Source of the DNA: Dactylosporangium aurantiacum
Lineage (GTDB): Bacteria; Actinomycetota; Actinomycetes; Mycobacteriales; Micromonosporaceae
Reading direction: 5' to 3'
DNA length: 64,000 bases
NCBI RefSeq assembly: GCF_000716715.1
Contig: NZ_JNYJ01000029.1
Coordinates: 1-64,000, forward strand
Shown: positions 44,867 through 53,025 of the stretch, piece by piece
How positions within the stretch are numbered: position 1 is the first letter of the stretch
Layout: each line of letters opens with the position of its first letter
The notes under the pieces: generated by a model
The model's database searches: none
The model's input: only the letters and a program-made list of their open reading frames with translations
Told to the model about the DNA's origin: nothing
Made by a program: the position numbers and the translations under genes

Positions 44867-46000
44867 GTGCGCATCCCGTTCAATGACCTCGCCACGCCGC
44901 ACGCGTCGATCGTCGAGGACGTCGTCGCGGAGGTGCGGGCGCTGGCCGGCAACTCCCGCTTCATCGGCGGGCCGGCCGTCGAGGCCTTCGAGCAGGACTT
45001 CGCGGCGTACTGCCGCACCACGCACGCCGTGGGCGTCGCCAACGGCACCGACGCGATCGAGCTGACCCTGCGGGCGCTCGGCATCGGCGGCGGCGACGAG
45101 GTCCTGGTCCCGGCCAACACGTTCATCGCGACCGCCTCCGCCGTCGCGGCCACCGGCGCCACCCCGGTCTTCGTCGACGTCGACCCGGTCAGCCTCCTCG
45201 TCACGCCCGCCTCGCTGGAGGCCGGGGTGACCGGGCGGACCGCCGCGGTGATCCCGGTGCACCTGTACGGGCACATGGTGCCGCCCGCCGACGTGCTGCC
45301 GTTCGCGGCCAAGCACGGCCTGGCCGTCATCGAGGACTCCGCGCAGGCCCACGGCGCCGACGCGCCGGCCCAGCATGACGCCCCGGGTGAGAAGGTGCGG
45401 GCCGGGTCGTACGGGGTCGCGGGAACGTTTAGCTTTTACCCGGGCAAGAACCTCGGCGCCTGGGGCGACGGCGGCGCGGTCGTGACCGACGACGCTCAGC
45501 TCGCCTCACGGATCCGGTCGCTGGCCAACCACGGCCGGTCCGAGGGCACCGACCACTACGAACACCGCTACATCGGGCGCAACAGCCGGCTCGACGCGTT
45601 GCAGGCGACCGTCCTGCGCCGCAAGCTGGCCGACCTGGACGCCGGCACGGCACAGCGCCGGCGCGTCGCCGCGGTCTACGCGGAGGCGCTCGCCGCGCAC
45701 GGCATCCCGCTGGTGGCACCGCTGCCCGGGGTGGACAGCGCGTGGCACCTCCTCGTCGCGCGGGTGCCCGGACGGGAGACCGTCCGCCGCCTGCTCGACG
45801 AGGCCGGCATCGGCACCGGGGTCCACTACCCGGTTCCGTGCCACCGGCAGCACGCATACGCTACCGACCAGACCGTCAGCCTTCCGGCGGCCGAGCAGGC
45901 CGCCGCCGAGATCCTCTCCCTTCCCTTCTTCCCACACCTGCGGGACGAAGAGGTCGCCTATGTCGCGGACCACCTCGCCAAGGCGATCACCGCGCTCTGA
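44867..46000 (+). CDS. DegT/DnrJ/EryC1/StrS family sugar aminotransferase
   Basis: A 377-residue PLP enzyme that aminates a keto-sugar nucleotide. Visible features are GVANGTDAIELTLRALG (PLP phosphate site), VIEDSAQAHGA (aspartate and His/Gln contacts), and the Schiff-base lysine in FSFYPGKNLGAWGDGGAV. GVHYPVPCHRQHAY near the C-terminus is also typical. GTG 44867 has AAAGGA about 10 bp upstream; an in-frame TTG at 44846 is weaker. Paired with the preceding oxidoreductase it would install an amino group, probably at C3 of the sugar. The acceptor sugar is not known. Confidence 0.92.
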   Translation: MRIPFNDLATPHASIVEDVVAEVRALAGNSRFIGGPAVEAFEQDFAAYCRTTHAVGVANGTDAIELTLRALGIGGGDEVLVPANTFIATASAVAATGATPVFVDVDPVSLLVTPASLEAGVTGRTAAVIPVHLYGHMVPPADVLPFAAKHGLAVIEDSAQAHGADAPAQHDAPGEKVRAGSYGVAGTFSFYPGKNLGAWGDGGAVVTDDAQLASRIRSLANHGRSEGTDHYEHRYIGRNSRLDALQATVLRRKLADLDAGTAQRRRVAAVYAEALAAHGIPLVAPLPGVDSAWHLLVARVPGRETVRRLLDEAGIGTGVHYPVPCHRQHAYATDQTVSLPAAEQAAAEILSLPFFPHLRDEEVAYVADHLAKAITAL

Positions 46001-46057
46001 TCTCCGTCAGCTCGCTCGTTCGTTGTCGCACCAACGCACAGTGAGGAGGTGTCGCCG

Positions 46058-46945
46058 TTGACCGCGCCACAGGCCGTCGACGCAACACTGAGCACCACAC
46101 CCGACGCCGCACCCTCCGACGCACCCTCCGACGCCTTGGCGGACACCTCGTCCGACGACGCCACCGTCGTGATCTCGTCCCTGCCCCAGCCGGCCAGCGG
46201 CGCGGCGGAGCTCACGGACGACGCCACGGTCGAGATCCCGATGCCGCAGCGGGTGCTGCGCAAGGTCGGCAGCGGCTGGGGGCTCATCCAGGGGCACCGG
46301 GAGGGCCGCTCGCTCATCCCGCGGCGGTCGTTGCGCCAGTTCGTCGAGGCGTTGGTGGCCCTGGCGATCCTCGCCGTGCTGTCGCCGGTGCTGATCGCGG
46401 TCGCGCTCGCGGTCAAGTGGACCAGCGAGGGCCCGGTGCTGTTCCGGCAGGAGCGGCTGGGCCTGCACCGGAGCACGTTCAAGATCATCAAGTTCCGCAC
46501 GATGAGCAACAAGAACAGCGACGCCCAGCACCGCGAGTTCGTCAAGAAGATGCTCACCTCCGACGACGACGTCGACGGCGGCGAGCAGGGCGTCTACAAG
46601 CTGGTGAACGACCCGCGGATCACCCCCATCGGCGGCTTCCTGCGGCGCACCAGCATCGACGAGCTGCCCCAGCTGTGGAACGTGGTCCGCGGCGAGATGT
46701 CCCTCGTCGGCCCGCGCCCGGTCCTGGCCTGGGAGGCGGACCTCTTCCCGCCGGAGGCGGAGCGCCGCTTCGCGTGCCGGCCCGGCATGACCGGCCTGTG
46801 GCAGGTCTCCGGCCGCAGCACCCTGGACTTCAAGGCCGCCCTCGAGCTCGACGTCAAGTACGTGGAGAAGAAGTCGGTCTGGTACGACATCTCGATCCTC
46901 TGGCGGACCGTCGGAGTGGTCTTCAACCGGTCGGTGGCACGATGA
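46058..46945 (+). CDS. Polyprenyl-phosphate sugar phosphotransferase initiating polysaccharide assembly
   Basis: A 295-residue phosphoglycosyl transferase that transfers sugar-1-phosphate to undecaprenyl phosphate, the committed step. A disordered Asp/Ala-rich N-terminus of about 65 residues precedes one membrane segment (about residues 95-119). The catalytic domain contains [33 protein letters not shown] and [19 protein letters not shown]. The multi-TM N-terminal domain of WbaP-type enzymes is absent, so this is the short form. TTG 46058 is chosen because AGGAGG lies 8 bp upstream; GTG 46049 is too close to it. Its TGA overlaps the ATG of a 19-codon ORF. Confidence 0.92.
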   Translation: MTAPQAVDATLSTTPDAAPSDAPSDALADTSSDDATVVISSLPQPASGAAELTDDATVEIPMPQRVLRKVGSGWGLIQGHREGRSLIPRRSLRQFVEALVALAILAVLSPVLIAVALAVKWTSEGPVLFRQERLGLHRSTFKIIKFRTMSNKNSDAQHREFVKKMLTSDDDVDGGEQGVYKLVNDPRITPIGGFLRRTSIDELPQLWNVVRGEMSLVGPRPVLAWEADLFPPEAERRFACRPGMTGLWQVSGRSTLDFKAALELDVKYVEKKSVWYDISILWRTVGVVFNRSVAR

Positions 46946-47001
46946 GCGGTCCCCAGCGCAGCACAGGATCCGCTCACCGTAAGGGCAAGGTGGCTCAGTG
47001 A
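46942..47001 (+). CDS. Possible 19-residue bridging peptide
   Basis: ATG 46942 overlaps the stop of the phosphotransferase gene (ATGA). The ORF encodes [19 protein letters not shown] and its TGA at 46999-47001 overlaps the GTG start of the next glycosyltransferase (GTGA). The coding product is basic and unlike any family I know. The exact fit at both ends suggests translational coupling through this mini-ORF; chance cannot be ruled out. Confidence 0.4.
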   Translation: MSGPQRSTGSAHRKGKVAQ

Positions 47002-48269
47002 AGGATCCACGACTTCACGTCGTGATCGCGGTGGCGAATCTGCCGGTCGAGCGCGACCGTCGGGTCATCCGTGAGGTCAAGGCCCTGGAGGCGGCCGGTT
47101 ACCGGGTCACGGTGATCTGCCCGCGCGGGGTCACCCGCATCACGCGGGTGCCCGGCACCGTCGACGCGAAGGTCCGCTCGTACCGGATGTACGAGTCCTC
47201 CGGTGGCGCCGTGTCCTTCGCGGTCGAGTTCGCCTGGTCCTTCGTCTGCATCGGCTGGCACCTGATGGCCGCCGTGGTGCGCGACCGGGCCGTCGCCGCG
47301 CAGGTCTGCAACCCGCCGGACGTCTTCTTCCCCCTCGCGCTGCTCATGCGGATGCTGGGCCGGCCGTGGGTGTTCGACCACCACGACCTGTCACCCGAGG
47401 TGTACCAGGCCCGCGGCGGCCGCCCCGGCTCCCTGCTGGACAAGGTGCTGCTGCGCTTCGAGAAGTGGTCGCAGCGCGCCGCCTCGGCGGTCGTGTCGAC
47501 CAACGAGTCCTACCGGGAGCTCGCGATCAGCCGCGGCGGCTGCGACCCGTCCCGGGTCGTCGTGGTCCGCAACGGCCCGTCGGCCGCCGAGGTCAAGCCG
47601 GTCGCCTCGGCCCTGTCCGACATCGACGACCACACCATCGTCTACCTGGGTGTCCTTGGCGCGCAGGACGGCGTCGACAACGCCATCCTGGCCGCCGAGC
47701 GCCTGGTCGAGCTGCGCGGCCGGCTGGGCTGGCGGCTGGTCGTGGCCGGTGACGGCGAGTGCCTGGAGAGCCTCAAGGCGCTGACGGTCGAGCGCAAGCT
47801 CGAGGACGTCGTGGAGTTCACCGGCTGGCTCGGCGTCGAGGAGATCGACCGCCTGTTGCGGACCGCTTCCGTCGGATTGCAGCCAGATCCTCGCAGTGCG
47901 CACGCCGAGGTGTCGACAATGGCCAAGACCGTCGAATACCTCGCCCGGGGACTGCCGGTCGTCGGTGTGGACATGCGGGAGACCCGGCGCAGCGCCGGTG
48001 ACGCCGGGGTCTACGTCGAGCACGGCACCCCCGAGGAGTTCGCCGGTGCACTGCACCGCCTGCTCGATGACCCGGTGGCACGTGCGTCGATGCGCAATGT
48101 CGCGCTCGCGCGGTTCCGCAACACTCTGGCCTGGGAACACCAGGCGGCGGCTTATGTCCGGCTATGGGACGAGTTGCTGTCCACCCGCCGTGAGAGGTAC
48201 AAAGCGGGATCGGCGATCATTCGGCAAGCCGGACCCGCGGATGTCAGTCAGGCAGAACAACGACAGTGA
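46998..48269 (+). CDS. Glycosyltransferase family 4 (GT-B fold)
   Basis: A 423-residue retaining glycosyltransferase. The N-terminal acceptor domain begins [27 protein letters not shown] linker near residue 205 leads to the donor domain, with [22 protein letters not shown], the GDGE loop and the EX7E-type region [20 protein letters not shown]. It adds a sugar from an NDP donor to the lipid-linked chain. GTG 46998 overlaps the stop of the 19-codon ORF, with CAAGGTGG as a possible ribosome site. A 54-bp gap precedes the Wzz-like gene. Confidence 0.9.
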   Translation: MKDPRLHVVIAVANLPVERDRRVIREVKALEAAGYRVTVICPRGVTRITRVPGTVDAKVRSYRMYESSGGAVSFAVEFAWSFVCIGWHLMAAVVRDRAVAAQVCNPPDVFFPLALLMRMLGRPWVFDHHDLSPEVYQARGGRPGSLLDKVLLRFEKWSQRAASAVVSTNESYRELAISRGGCDPSRVVVVRNGPSAAEVKPVASALSDIDDHTIVYLGVLGAQDGVDNAILAAERLVELRGRLGWRLVVAGDGECLESLKALTVERKLEDVVEFTGWLGVEEIDRLLRTASVGLQPDPRSAHAEVSTMAKTVEYLARGLPVVGVDMRETRRSAGDAGVYVEHGTPEEFAGALHRLLDDPVARASMRNVALARFRNTLAWEHQAAAYVRLWDELLSTRRERYKAGSAIIRQAGPADVSQAEQRQ

Positions 48270-48323
48270 TGAGTGCAAATGAATACCGCCCGCCCGGCGA
48301 TCGCGCTTGTGTGAGGGGATGAC

Positions 48324-49328
48324 GTGGACCTCTGGGATCTCGCCAAGCTGATGGGTCGTCGCTGGTATCTCATGGCGCCGATGATCATCTTGACCCTCGC
48401 CGCGACCAGCTGGGCGCTGCTCACCATCAAGCCCGACTACACCTCGACCGGCCAGATCATGCTGATCCCGCCGGCCGACCGCACCCCGCTGACGCCTGCC
48501 GAGCTGCAGTCGACCAACACCTGGGTCGAGGTCGGCGAGGACATCATGGCCAAGGCCCTGTCGATCTCGCTGAACACCAACCAGACCCACAAGGAGATCG
48601 AGGGCGAGGGCTTCTCCTCGGCCTTCGAGGTGGCCGCCGAGGACCGCTCCAGCATCCTCACGGTGACCGCGACCGCCACCACGCCGGAGGCCGCCCAGGC
48701 CACCGTGCAGCGGCTGGAGAAGCAGATCACCCGCGAGGTCGAGGAGATGCAGGCGCGGTACAAGCCCAAGGCGGGCCGCGCGATCAGCACCCAGGTCCTC
48801 GACGCCGGCGACACCATCGAGGTCGTCTCCTCGAAGGTCAAGCGCGCCGCCGTCGTCATCATCGGTGTCGGTCTGCTGCTCACCGCGGCGGTGACCATCG
48901 TCGGTGACAACATCCTGCGCCGCCGGGCCCGCGCCCAGCTGCTGCGCCGGCAGAAGACCGACGACCTGGACGGCGACGACGGCGACGACGTCATCGCCGA
49001 CACCGACCGGTCACCGGCCGGCCGCGTCAACGGCGCCGGCAAGGGCGGGTCCGGCGCCGCCGCCAAGCAGGACGAGACCGCGGTGATCAGCGCCGTCAAC
49101 GGCACCGGCACGAGGATCAAGAGCACGGTCACCAGCGGCAACGGCGGCAACGGCGGCGCCCCGGCCGGTGCGGGCCTCACCGTGGCCTACCGGCAGGCCG
49201 AGATCGCCCCGGACGACGACCGCCGCGGGGTCGAGCCCGACGACGCGACCATCATCCTGCCCCTGGGCAACACGCCGTGGGCCGGCCGGGAGGGGCGCGA
49301 CAAGGACGCTGAGGCGCGCAACCGTTGA
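48324..49328 (+). CDS. Wzz-like chain-length determinant/polysaccharide co-polymerase
   Basis: A 334-residue protein. A TM helix at about residues 15-34 and a second at about 172-193 enclose an extracytoplasmic domain of about 135 residues (Wzz fold start DLWDLAKLMGRRWYLMAP). A hydrophilic ~140-residue cytoplasmic tail, rich in Asp, Gly and Thr, follows. No Walker motifs are present, so there is no fused BY-kinase. Such proteins regulate polymer length with Wzy. The tail has TAV/TII-type motifs resembling those in actinobacterial proteins that are phosphorylated or bound by FHA domains, which is only suggestive. GTG 48324 follows GAGGGGATGAC. Its stop overlaps the next start (TTGA). Confidence 0.84.
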   Translation: MDLWDLAKLMGRRWYLMAPMIILTLAATSWALLTIKPDYTSTGQIMLIPPADRTPLTPAELQSTNTWVEVGEDIMAKALSISLNTNQTHKEIEGEGFSSAFEVAAEDRSSILTVTATATTPEAAQATVQRLEKQITREVEEMQARYKPKAGRAISTQVLDAGDTIEVVSSKVKRAAVVIIGVGLLLTAAVTIVGDNILRRRARAQLLRRQKTDDLDGDDGDDVIADTDRSPAGRVNGAGKGGSGAAAKQDETAVISAVNGTGTRIKSTVTSGNGGNGGAPAGAGLTVAYRQAEIAPDDDRRGVEPDDATIILPLGNTPWAGREGRDKDAEARNR

Positions 49329-50809
49329 CCTCCAGCACCGTGGCCGGCGAGAGCCGCACACGTCAGGCGCCACCGGCCGCGGTGGCGCCTGACGACCTGC
49401 GGATCTTCAAGCGCAGGCCGAAACGGAAGCGGGTCCAGGCCTACCGCCCGTCGCCCGACCTGTTGCCGGTCCTCGTCGACGAGCGCACCTACGCCTCCCG
49501 CCGCCGGCGCAGCCACGTCGACGCCGCGTCGCTGCTCGTCCTGGTCGTGGTGCTGATCCAACTGCTGCCGTCCCGGCTCGTGGTGCCGGACCTGACCTCG
49601 GTCGGCCGCCCCGGCCTGCTGATCGGCCTGCTGCTGGCCGTCTGGTGGCTGCTGTCCAAGCTGCACCCGCGGCTGGCGATGACCGGCCCGCAGCCGATGC
49701 GCTGGGCGTTCGTGGCCTACGCGCTGACCCTGCTGCTGTCCTACGCGGCCGGCCAGTTCCGCGGCATGCCGGTGCTGGAGGCCAACTCCGCCGACCGCGC
49801 CCTGCTCGGCGCGCTCGCCTTCATGGGCATCGTCTTCATGACCGCCGACGGCGTGCCGACCCGCGAGCGCCTCGACGACGTGCAGCGGGTCCTGGTGTAC
49901 TGCACCGCGATCAACGCCCTGCTGGGCATCATGCAGTTCATCACCAAGAAGGACCTGACGCAGAACATCATCGTCCCCGGCCTGACCCTGCAGGGCGAGC
50001 TGGTCGGCCTCGCCGACCGCGGCGGCGGCGGCCTCATCCGCGTCGCCGGCACCACCGGGCACTTCATCGAGTTCAGCGTGGTCATGGCGTTCGCGGTGCC
50101 GCTGGGCATCCACTACGCCCGGTACGCCAAGACGAAGCTCGAGCGGCGGCTGTTCCTCGTCGCGACGCTGGTGATCGCCGGCTCGATCCCCCTCGCGCTG
50201 TCGCGCACCGGCATCCTCGCCGTCGGCATCGCCCTGCTGTGCATGTGGCCGGCGTGGAACTGGCGCTTCCGGTTCAACGTCGCGGTCATCAGCATGGGGC
50301 TGCTCGGCGTGCTGTCCGTGGTGCGGCCCGGCCTGCTGGGCACGCTGCGCTCGCTGTTCAGCAACGCCGAGGACGACCCGAGCATCAAGGGCCGCACCGA
50401 CGACTACGCCATCGTCTTCCAGTACGCCTCCGAACGCCCCTGGCTGGGCCGGGGCACCGGCACGTTCATCCCCGAGCTGTACCGCTACCTGGACAACCAG
50501 TGGCTGATGACGCTCATGAACAACGGCTACCTCGGCATCGCCGGGATGGTGGTGCTGCACTTCGCCGGCGTGTTCCTGGCGATCATCGCGTTCCGCCGGG
50601 CGGAGAATGAGGTCGACCGGCACCTGTGCGCGGCGATCTCGGCGGTGCCGCTCATCGCGGCGCTCACCGGCCTCACGTTCGACTCGTTCTCGTTCAGCAC
50701 CTTCGTGGTCGTGCTCGCCCTGCAGCTCGGCGCCGCCGGCGCGATGTGGCGCTTCACGCACCCGGCCCGCACCACCCGCGGCGCCGCTGTCGGCGCCCTC
50801 CAACGCTGA
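49325..50809 (+). CDS. O-antigen ligase/polymerase family protein (Wzy/WaaL-like)
   Basis: A 494-residue membrane protein with about 11-12 TM helices after a ~70-residue basic cytoplasmic N-terminus. The O-antigen ligase family region includes GLIRVAGTTGHFIEFSVVMAF, the large external loop after IPLALSRTGILAVG, and the conserved WLGRGTGTFIPELYRYLDN with NQWLMTLMNNGYLG, where the loop His/Arg-type catalytic residues usually sit. It should polymerise the repeat units or ligate the chain to its acceptor. TTG 49325 overlaps the Wzz-like stop by 4 bp; no strong alternative start exists. Confidence 0.88.
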   Translation: MTSSTVAGESRTRQAPPAAVAPDDLRIFKRRPKRKRVQAYRPSPDLLPVLVDERTYASRRRRSHVDAASLLVLVVVLIQLLPSRLVVPDLTSVGRPGLLIGLLLAVWWLLSKLHPRLAMTGPQPMRWAFVAYALTLLLSYAAGQFRGMPVLEANSADRALLGALAFMGIVFMTADGVPTRERLDDVQRVLVYCTAINALLGIMQFITKKDLTQNIIVPGLTLQGELVGLADRGGGGLIRVAGTTGHFIEFSVVMAFAVPLGIHYARYAKTKLERRLFLVATLVIAGSIPLALSRTGILAVGIALLCMWPAWNWRFRFNVAVISMGLLGVLSVVRPGLLGTLRSLFSNAEDDPSIKGRTDDYAIVFQYASERPWLGRGTGTFIPELYRYLDNQWLMTLMNNGYLGIAGMVVLHFAGVFLAIIAFRRAENEVDRHLCAAISAVPLIAALTGLTFDSFSFSTFVVVLALQLGAAGAMWRFTHPARTTRGAAVGALQR

Positions 50810-50822
50810 CCCTGGAGCTCCG

Positions 50823-51644
50823 GTGATCTCAGTCGTCATCGCCGCGCACAACGAGGCGGCGGTCATCGGCCGCTGCCTCGACGGCATCATCGCCCCCGAC
50901 ATCGACGTCACCGTCGTGGCCAACGGCTGCAGCGACGACACCGCCGCGATCGCCGCGGCCCGCCCCGGCGTCCGGGTCATCGACCGCCCCGAGCCGGGCA
51001 AGTCGGGCGCGCTGAACGCCGGCGACGCGGTCGCGGCCGGCTTCCCCCGCGTCTACCTCGACGCCGACATCCCGCTGACCGCCGCCGACCTGCGCACCCT
51101 CGCCGCGTTCCTGGAGGGCACGCCCGGGCTGCTCGCCGCGACCACGCGCCGGGCCCTGGACACCCGCGGCCGGCCGCTGCTGGTGAAGGCGCACAGCGCG
51201 ATCAACGGCCGGCTCCCCGCGTACCGCGACGCGCTCTACGGCCGCGGCGTCATCGCCCTGTCCGCGGCCGGGCGGGCCCGGTTCGACACGTTCCCCGAGA
51301 TCGTCGCCGACGACCTGTTCCTGGACGGGCTCTTCGCCCCCGGCGAGAAGGCCGAGACGCCGGCGGTCGTCTCCCTCGTCGAGACCCCTCGCCGCACTTC
51401 TGACCTCGTGCGGCGTTTGGCCAGGGTACGAGCGGGTAACGCGGCTCTGCGCGCCGCAGGTGCCGCCCGTCCCGCGGCGCGCTCCTCGTGGCTTCGCGAC
51501 GTCGTGCTCCCCAGGCCCTGGCTTCTGCCCGCGGCGGTGGGCTACGTTGCGCTGACCGCCGCCGCATCGCGGGCCGCCCGCCGCAGCGACGTCGGATGGG
51601 GCCACGACACGTCCACCCGCGGAGCAGTCGGAGCGCAGCAGTGA
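50823..51644 (+). CDS. Glycosyltransferase family 2 with C-terminal membrane segment
   Basis: A 273-residue GT-A protein. It starts directly with the nucleotide-binding strand VISVVIAAHNEAAVIGRCLDGI; the metal-binding DAD is in VYLDADIPLTA, and the acceptor region has FPEIVADDLFLDGLF. A hydrophobic segment near the C-terminus (WLLPAAVGYVALTAAASRA) probably attaches it to the membrane. GTG 50823 follows GGAGCTCC; a longer frame to 50607 overlaps the ligase gene in another frame and is rejected. Its stop overlaps the next GTG (GTGA). Confidence 0.87.
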   Translation: MISVVIAAHNEAAVIGRCLDGIIAPDIDVTVVANGCSDDTAAIAAARPGVRVIDRPEPGKSGALNAGDAVAAGFPRVYLDADIPLTAADLRTLAAFLEGTPGLLAATTRRALDTRGRPLLVKAHSAINGRLPAYRDALYGRGVIALSAAGRARFDTFPEIVADDLFLDGLFAPGEKAETPAVVSLVETPRRTSDLVRRLARVRAGNAALRAAGAARPAARSSWLRDVVLPRPWLLPAAVGYVALTAAASRAARRSDVGWGHDTSTRGAVGAQQ

Positions 51645-52624
51645 GCCTTGAGCCAGTCGTCAGCGTCGTCCTCGTCTCGTACAACACCCGCGAGCTGACG
51701 CTCAAGAACCTCGCGGGCCTGCAGGCGGGCACCGCCGTGCCGATCGAGATCATCGTGGTCGACAACGCCTCGACCGACAACTCGGCGGCCGCGATCGGCC
51801 ACGCCTACCCGGAGGTCCGCGTCCTGCGCCAGCCGACGAACGTCGGCTTCGGCAACGCGGTCAACCTCGGCGCCGCGCACGCCACCGGCCGCTGGATCCT
51901 GCTCATCAACCCCGACACCGAGCCGGTCGGCGACGTGATCCGCACCCTGGTCGAGTTCGCCGGCAGCCACCCCGAGCACCGCATCTACACCGGCCGGACG
52001 CTGCGCGCCGACCACACCGACGACGGTCACTCGGTGCACGCGCTGCCGAGCCTGTGGGGGTACGTCTGCTTCGCCACCGGCCTGTCGTCGCTGCGCCGGC
52101 GCTCGCCGCTGTTCAACCCCGACGAGCTGCCCGGCCTCGACCGCGCCATCGGCGGCGAGGTGCCCGCGGTGTCCGGCTGCCTGCTGCTGATCGACCGGCC
52201 GCTGTGGCAGCAGCTGGGCGGTTTCACCCCCGACTACTTCATGTACAGCGAGGACATCGACCTCAGCGCCCGCGCCCGCGAGCTGGGCGCCCGGCCCGTC
52301 CTCGTCCCCGAGGCGCAGCTGCTGCACGTGGGTGGCGCCGCCTCCAGCACGGTCAACAAGCGGATCATGGTGCTGCGCGGCAAGACCACGTTCGTCCGCC
52401 TCCGGTGGTCGCCCGGCCGCGCCAGGCTCGCCCGCCTGCTGTTGTCGGCGGGTGTACTGGTCCGCGCGCTCGCCGGCGCCGGCTGGCGCGACGTGTGGCG
52501 CCAGCGGGCGACGTGGCTGGACGGCTGGCCCGCGCCGGCCGGCGCCTCGGCCATCCCCGCCCAGTCCGGGCCCTCGTCACCGGTCCACGCTCCGGCGCCC
52601 AGCCGCTCGGGGTCCGAGCGGTAG
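51641..52624 (+). CDS. Glycosyltransferase family 2 (rhamnosyltransferase-like)
   Basis: A 327-residue GT-A protein similar in layout to WbbL-type rhamnosyltransferases: VVSVVLVSYNTRELTLKNLAGL, VVDNASTDNS, NVGFGNAVNLGAAHA and the DXD-equivalent NPDTEP. The acceptor part includes GCLLLIDRPLWQQLGGF and YMYSEDIDLSARARELG. It ends with a Pro/Ser-rich tail. GTG 51641 overlaps the preceding stop and has GGAG upstream. It is the last gene of the polysaccharide run and converges on the small zinc protein gene across a hairpin at 52618-52641. Confidence 0.89.
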   Translation: MSLEPVVSVVLVSYNTRELTLKNLAGLQAGTAVPIEIIVVDNASTDNSAAAIGHAYPEVRVLRQPTNVGFGNAVNLGAAHATGRWILLINPDTEPVGDVIRTLVEFAGSHPEHRIYTGRTLRADHTDDGHSVHALPSLWGYVCFATGLSSLRRRSPLFNPDELPGLDRAIGGEVPAVSGCLLLIDRPLWQQLGGFTPDYFMYSEDIDLSARARELGARPVLVPEAQLLHVGGAASSTVNKRIMVLRGKTTFVRLRWSPGRARLARLLLSAGVLVRALAGAGWRDVWRQRATWLDGWPAPAGASAIPAQSGPSSPVHAPAPSRSGSER

Positions 52625-52641
52625 CGGTTCAGCCGTACCGC
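52618..52641. terminator. Hairpin spanning both stop codons of convergent genes
   Basis: GCGGTA at 52618-52623 pairs with TACCGC at 52636-52641, extended inward by CGG/CCG around a bulge. The stem includes the stop of the glycosyltransferase (52624) and touches the stop of the convergent gene (52629). A compact bidirectional terminator is likely. Confidence 0.6.
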
Positions 52642-52958
52642 GGGGCGCTGCGGCTGCGCTGGATGTTGGGGGTACGCCGTTCCCGGGCGCGCCAGCAGCC
52701 GGTGTGCCAGTGGCGGCGGTCACCCAGGTCGCCGCGGCCGTCGGCGGGCCACGCCACCAGGTGCGGCACGCCGGGCGCGATCTCGTGGTCGCAGCCCGGG
52801 CAGCGGTACGCCTTCACCGCCGCGCTGGCCGGGATGTTGCGCACCTGCCACTCGCCGTCGCTCCACGTCTGCACCCCCTCGACGCCGCGCTTGACCCGTT
52901 CGAGGTCGATCGGCTCGGGCGCGGCGTCGCGACGAGGGTGGTTGCGACGTGGGCTCAC
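52629..52958 (-). CDS. Small actinobacterial zinc-ribbon-like protein
   Basis: A 109-residue basic protein. A central CPGCDHEIAPGVPH and a downstream RRHWHTGCWR supply four potential Zn ligands (C, C, H, C/H). N- and C-termini are Arg-rich. Proteins like this are conserved in actinobacteria, usually annotated as hypothetical or, without basis, ATP/GTP-binding. GTG 52958 sits only 2 bp after a GGAG, an unusually short spacing, but no other start preserves the conserved region. No function can be assigned. Confidence 0.72.
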   Translation of the reverse strand: MSPRRNHPRRDAAPEPIDLERVKRGVEGVQTWSDGEWQVRNIPASAAVKAYRCPGCDHEIAPGVPHLVAWPADGRGDLGDRRHWHTGCWRARERRTPNIQRSRSAPRYG

Positions 52959-53025
52959 ACCTCCAGCGTACCGATGATCACCGAACGGGACCGATCACGG
53001 GCGGCCGGTCCCCCGCCGTCGCCGG

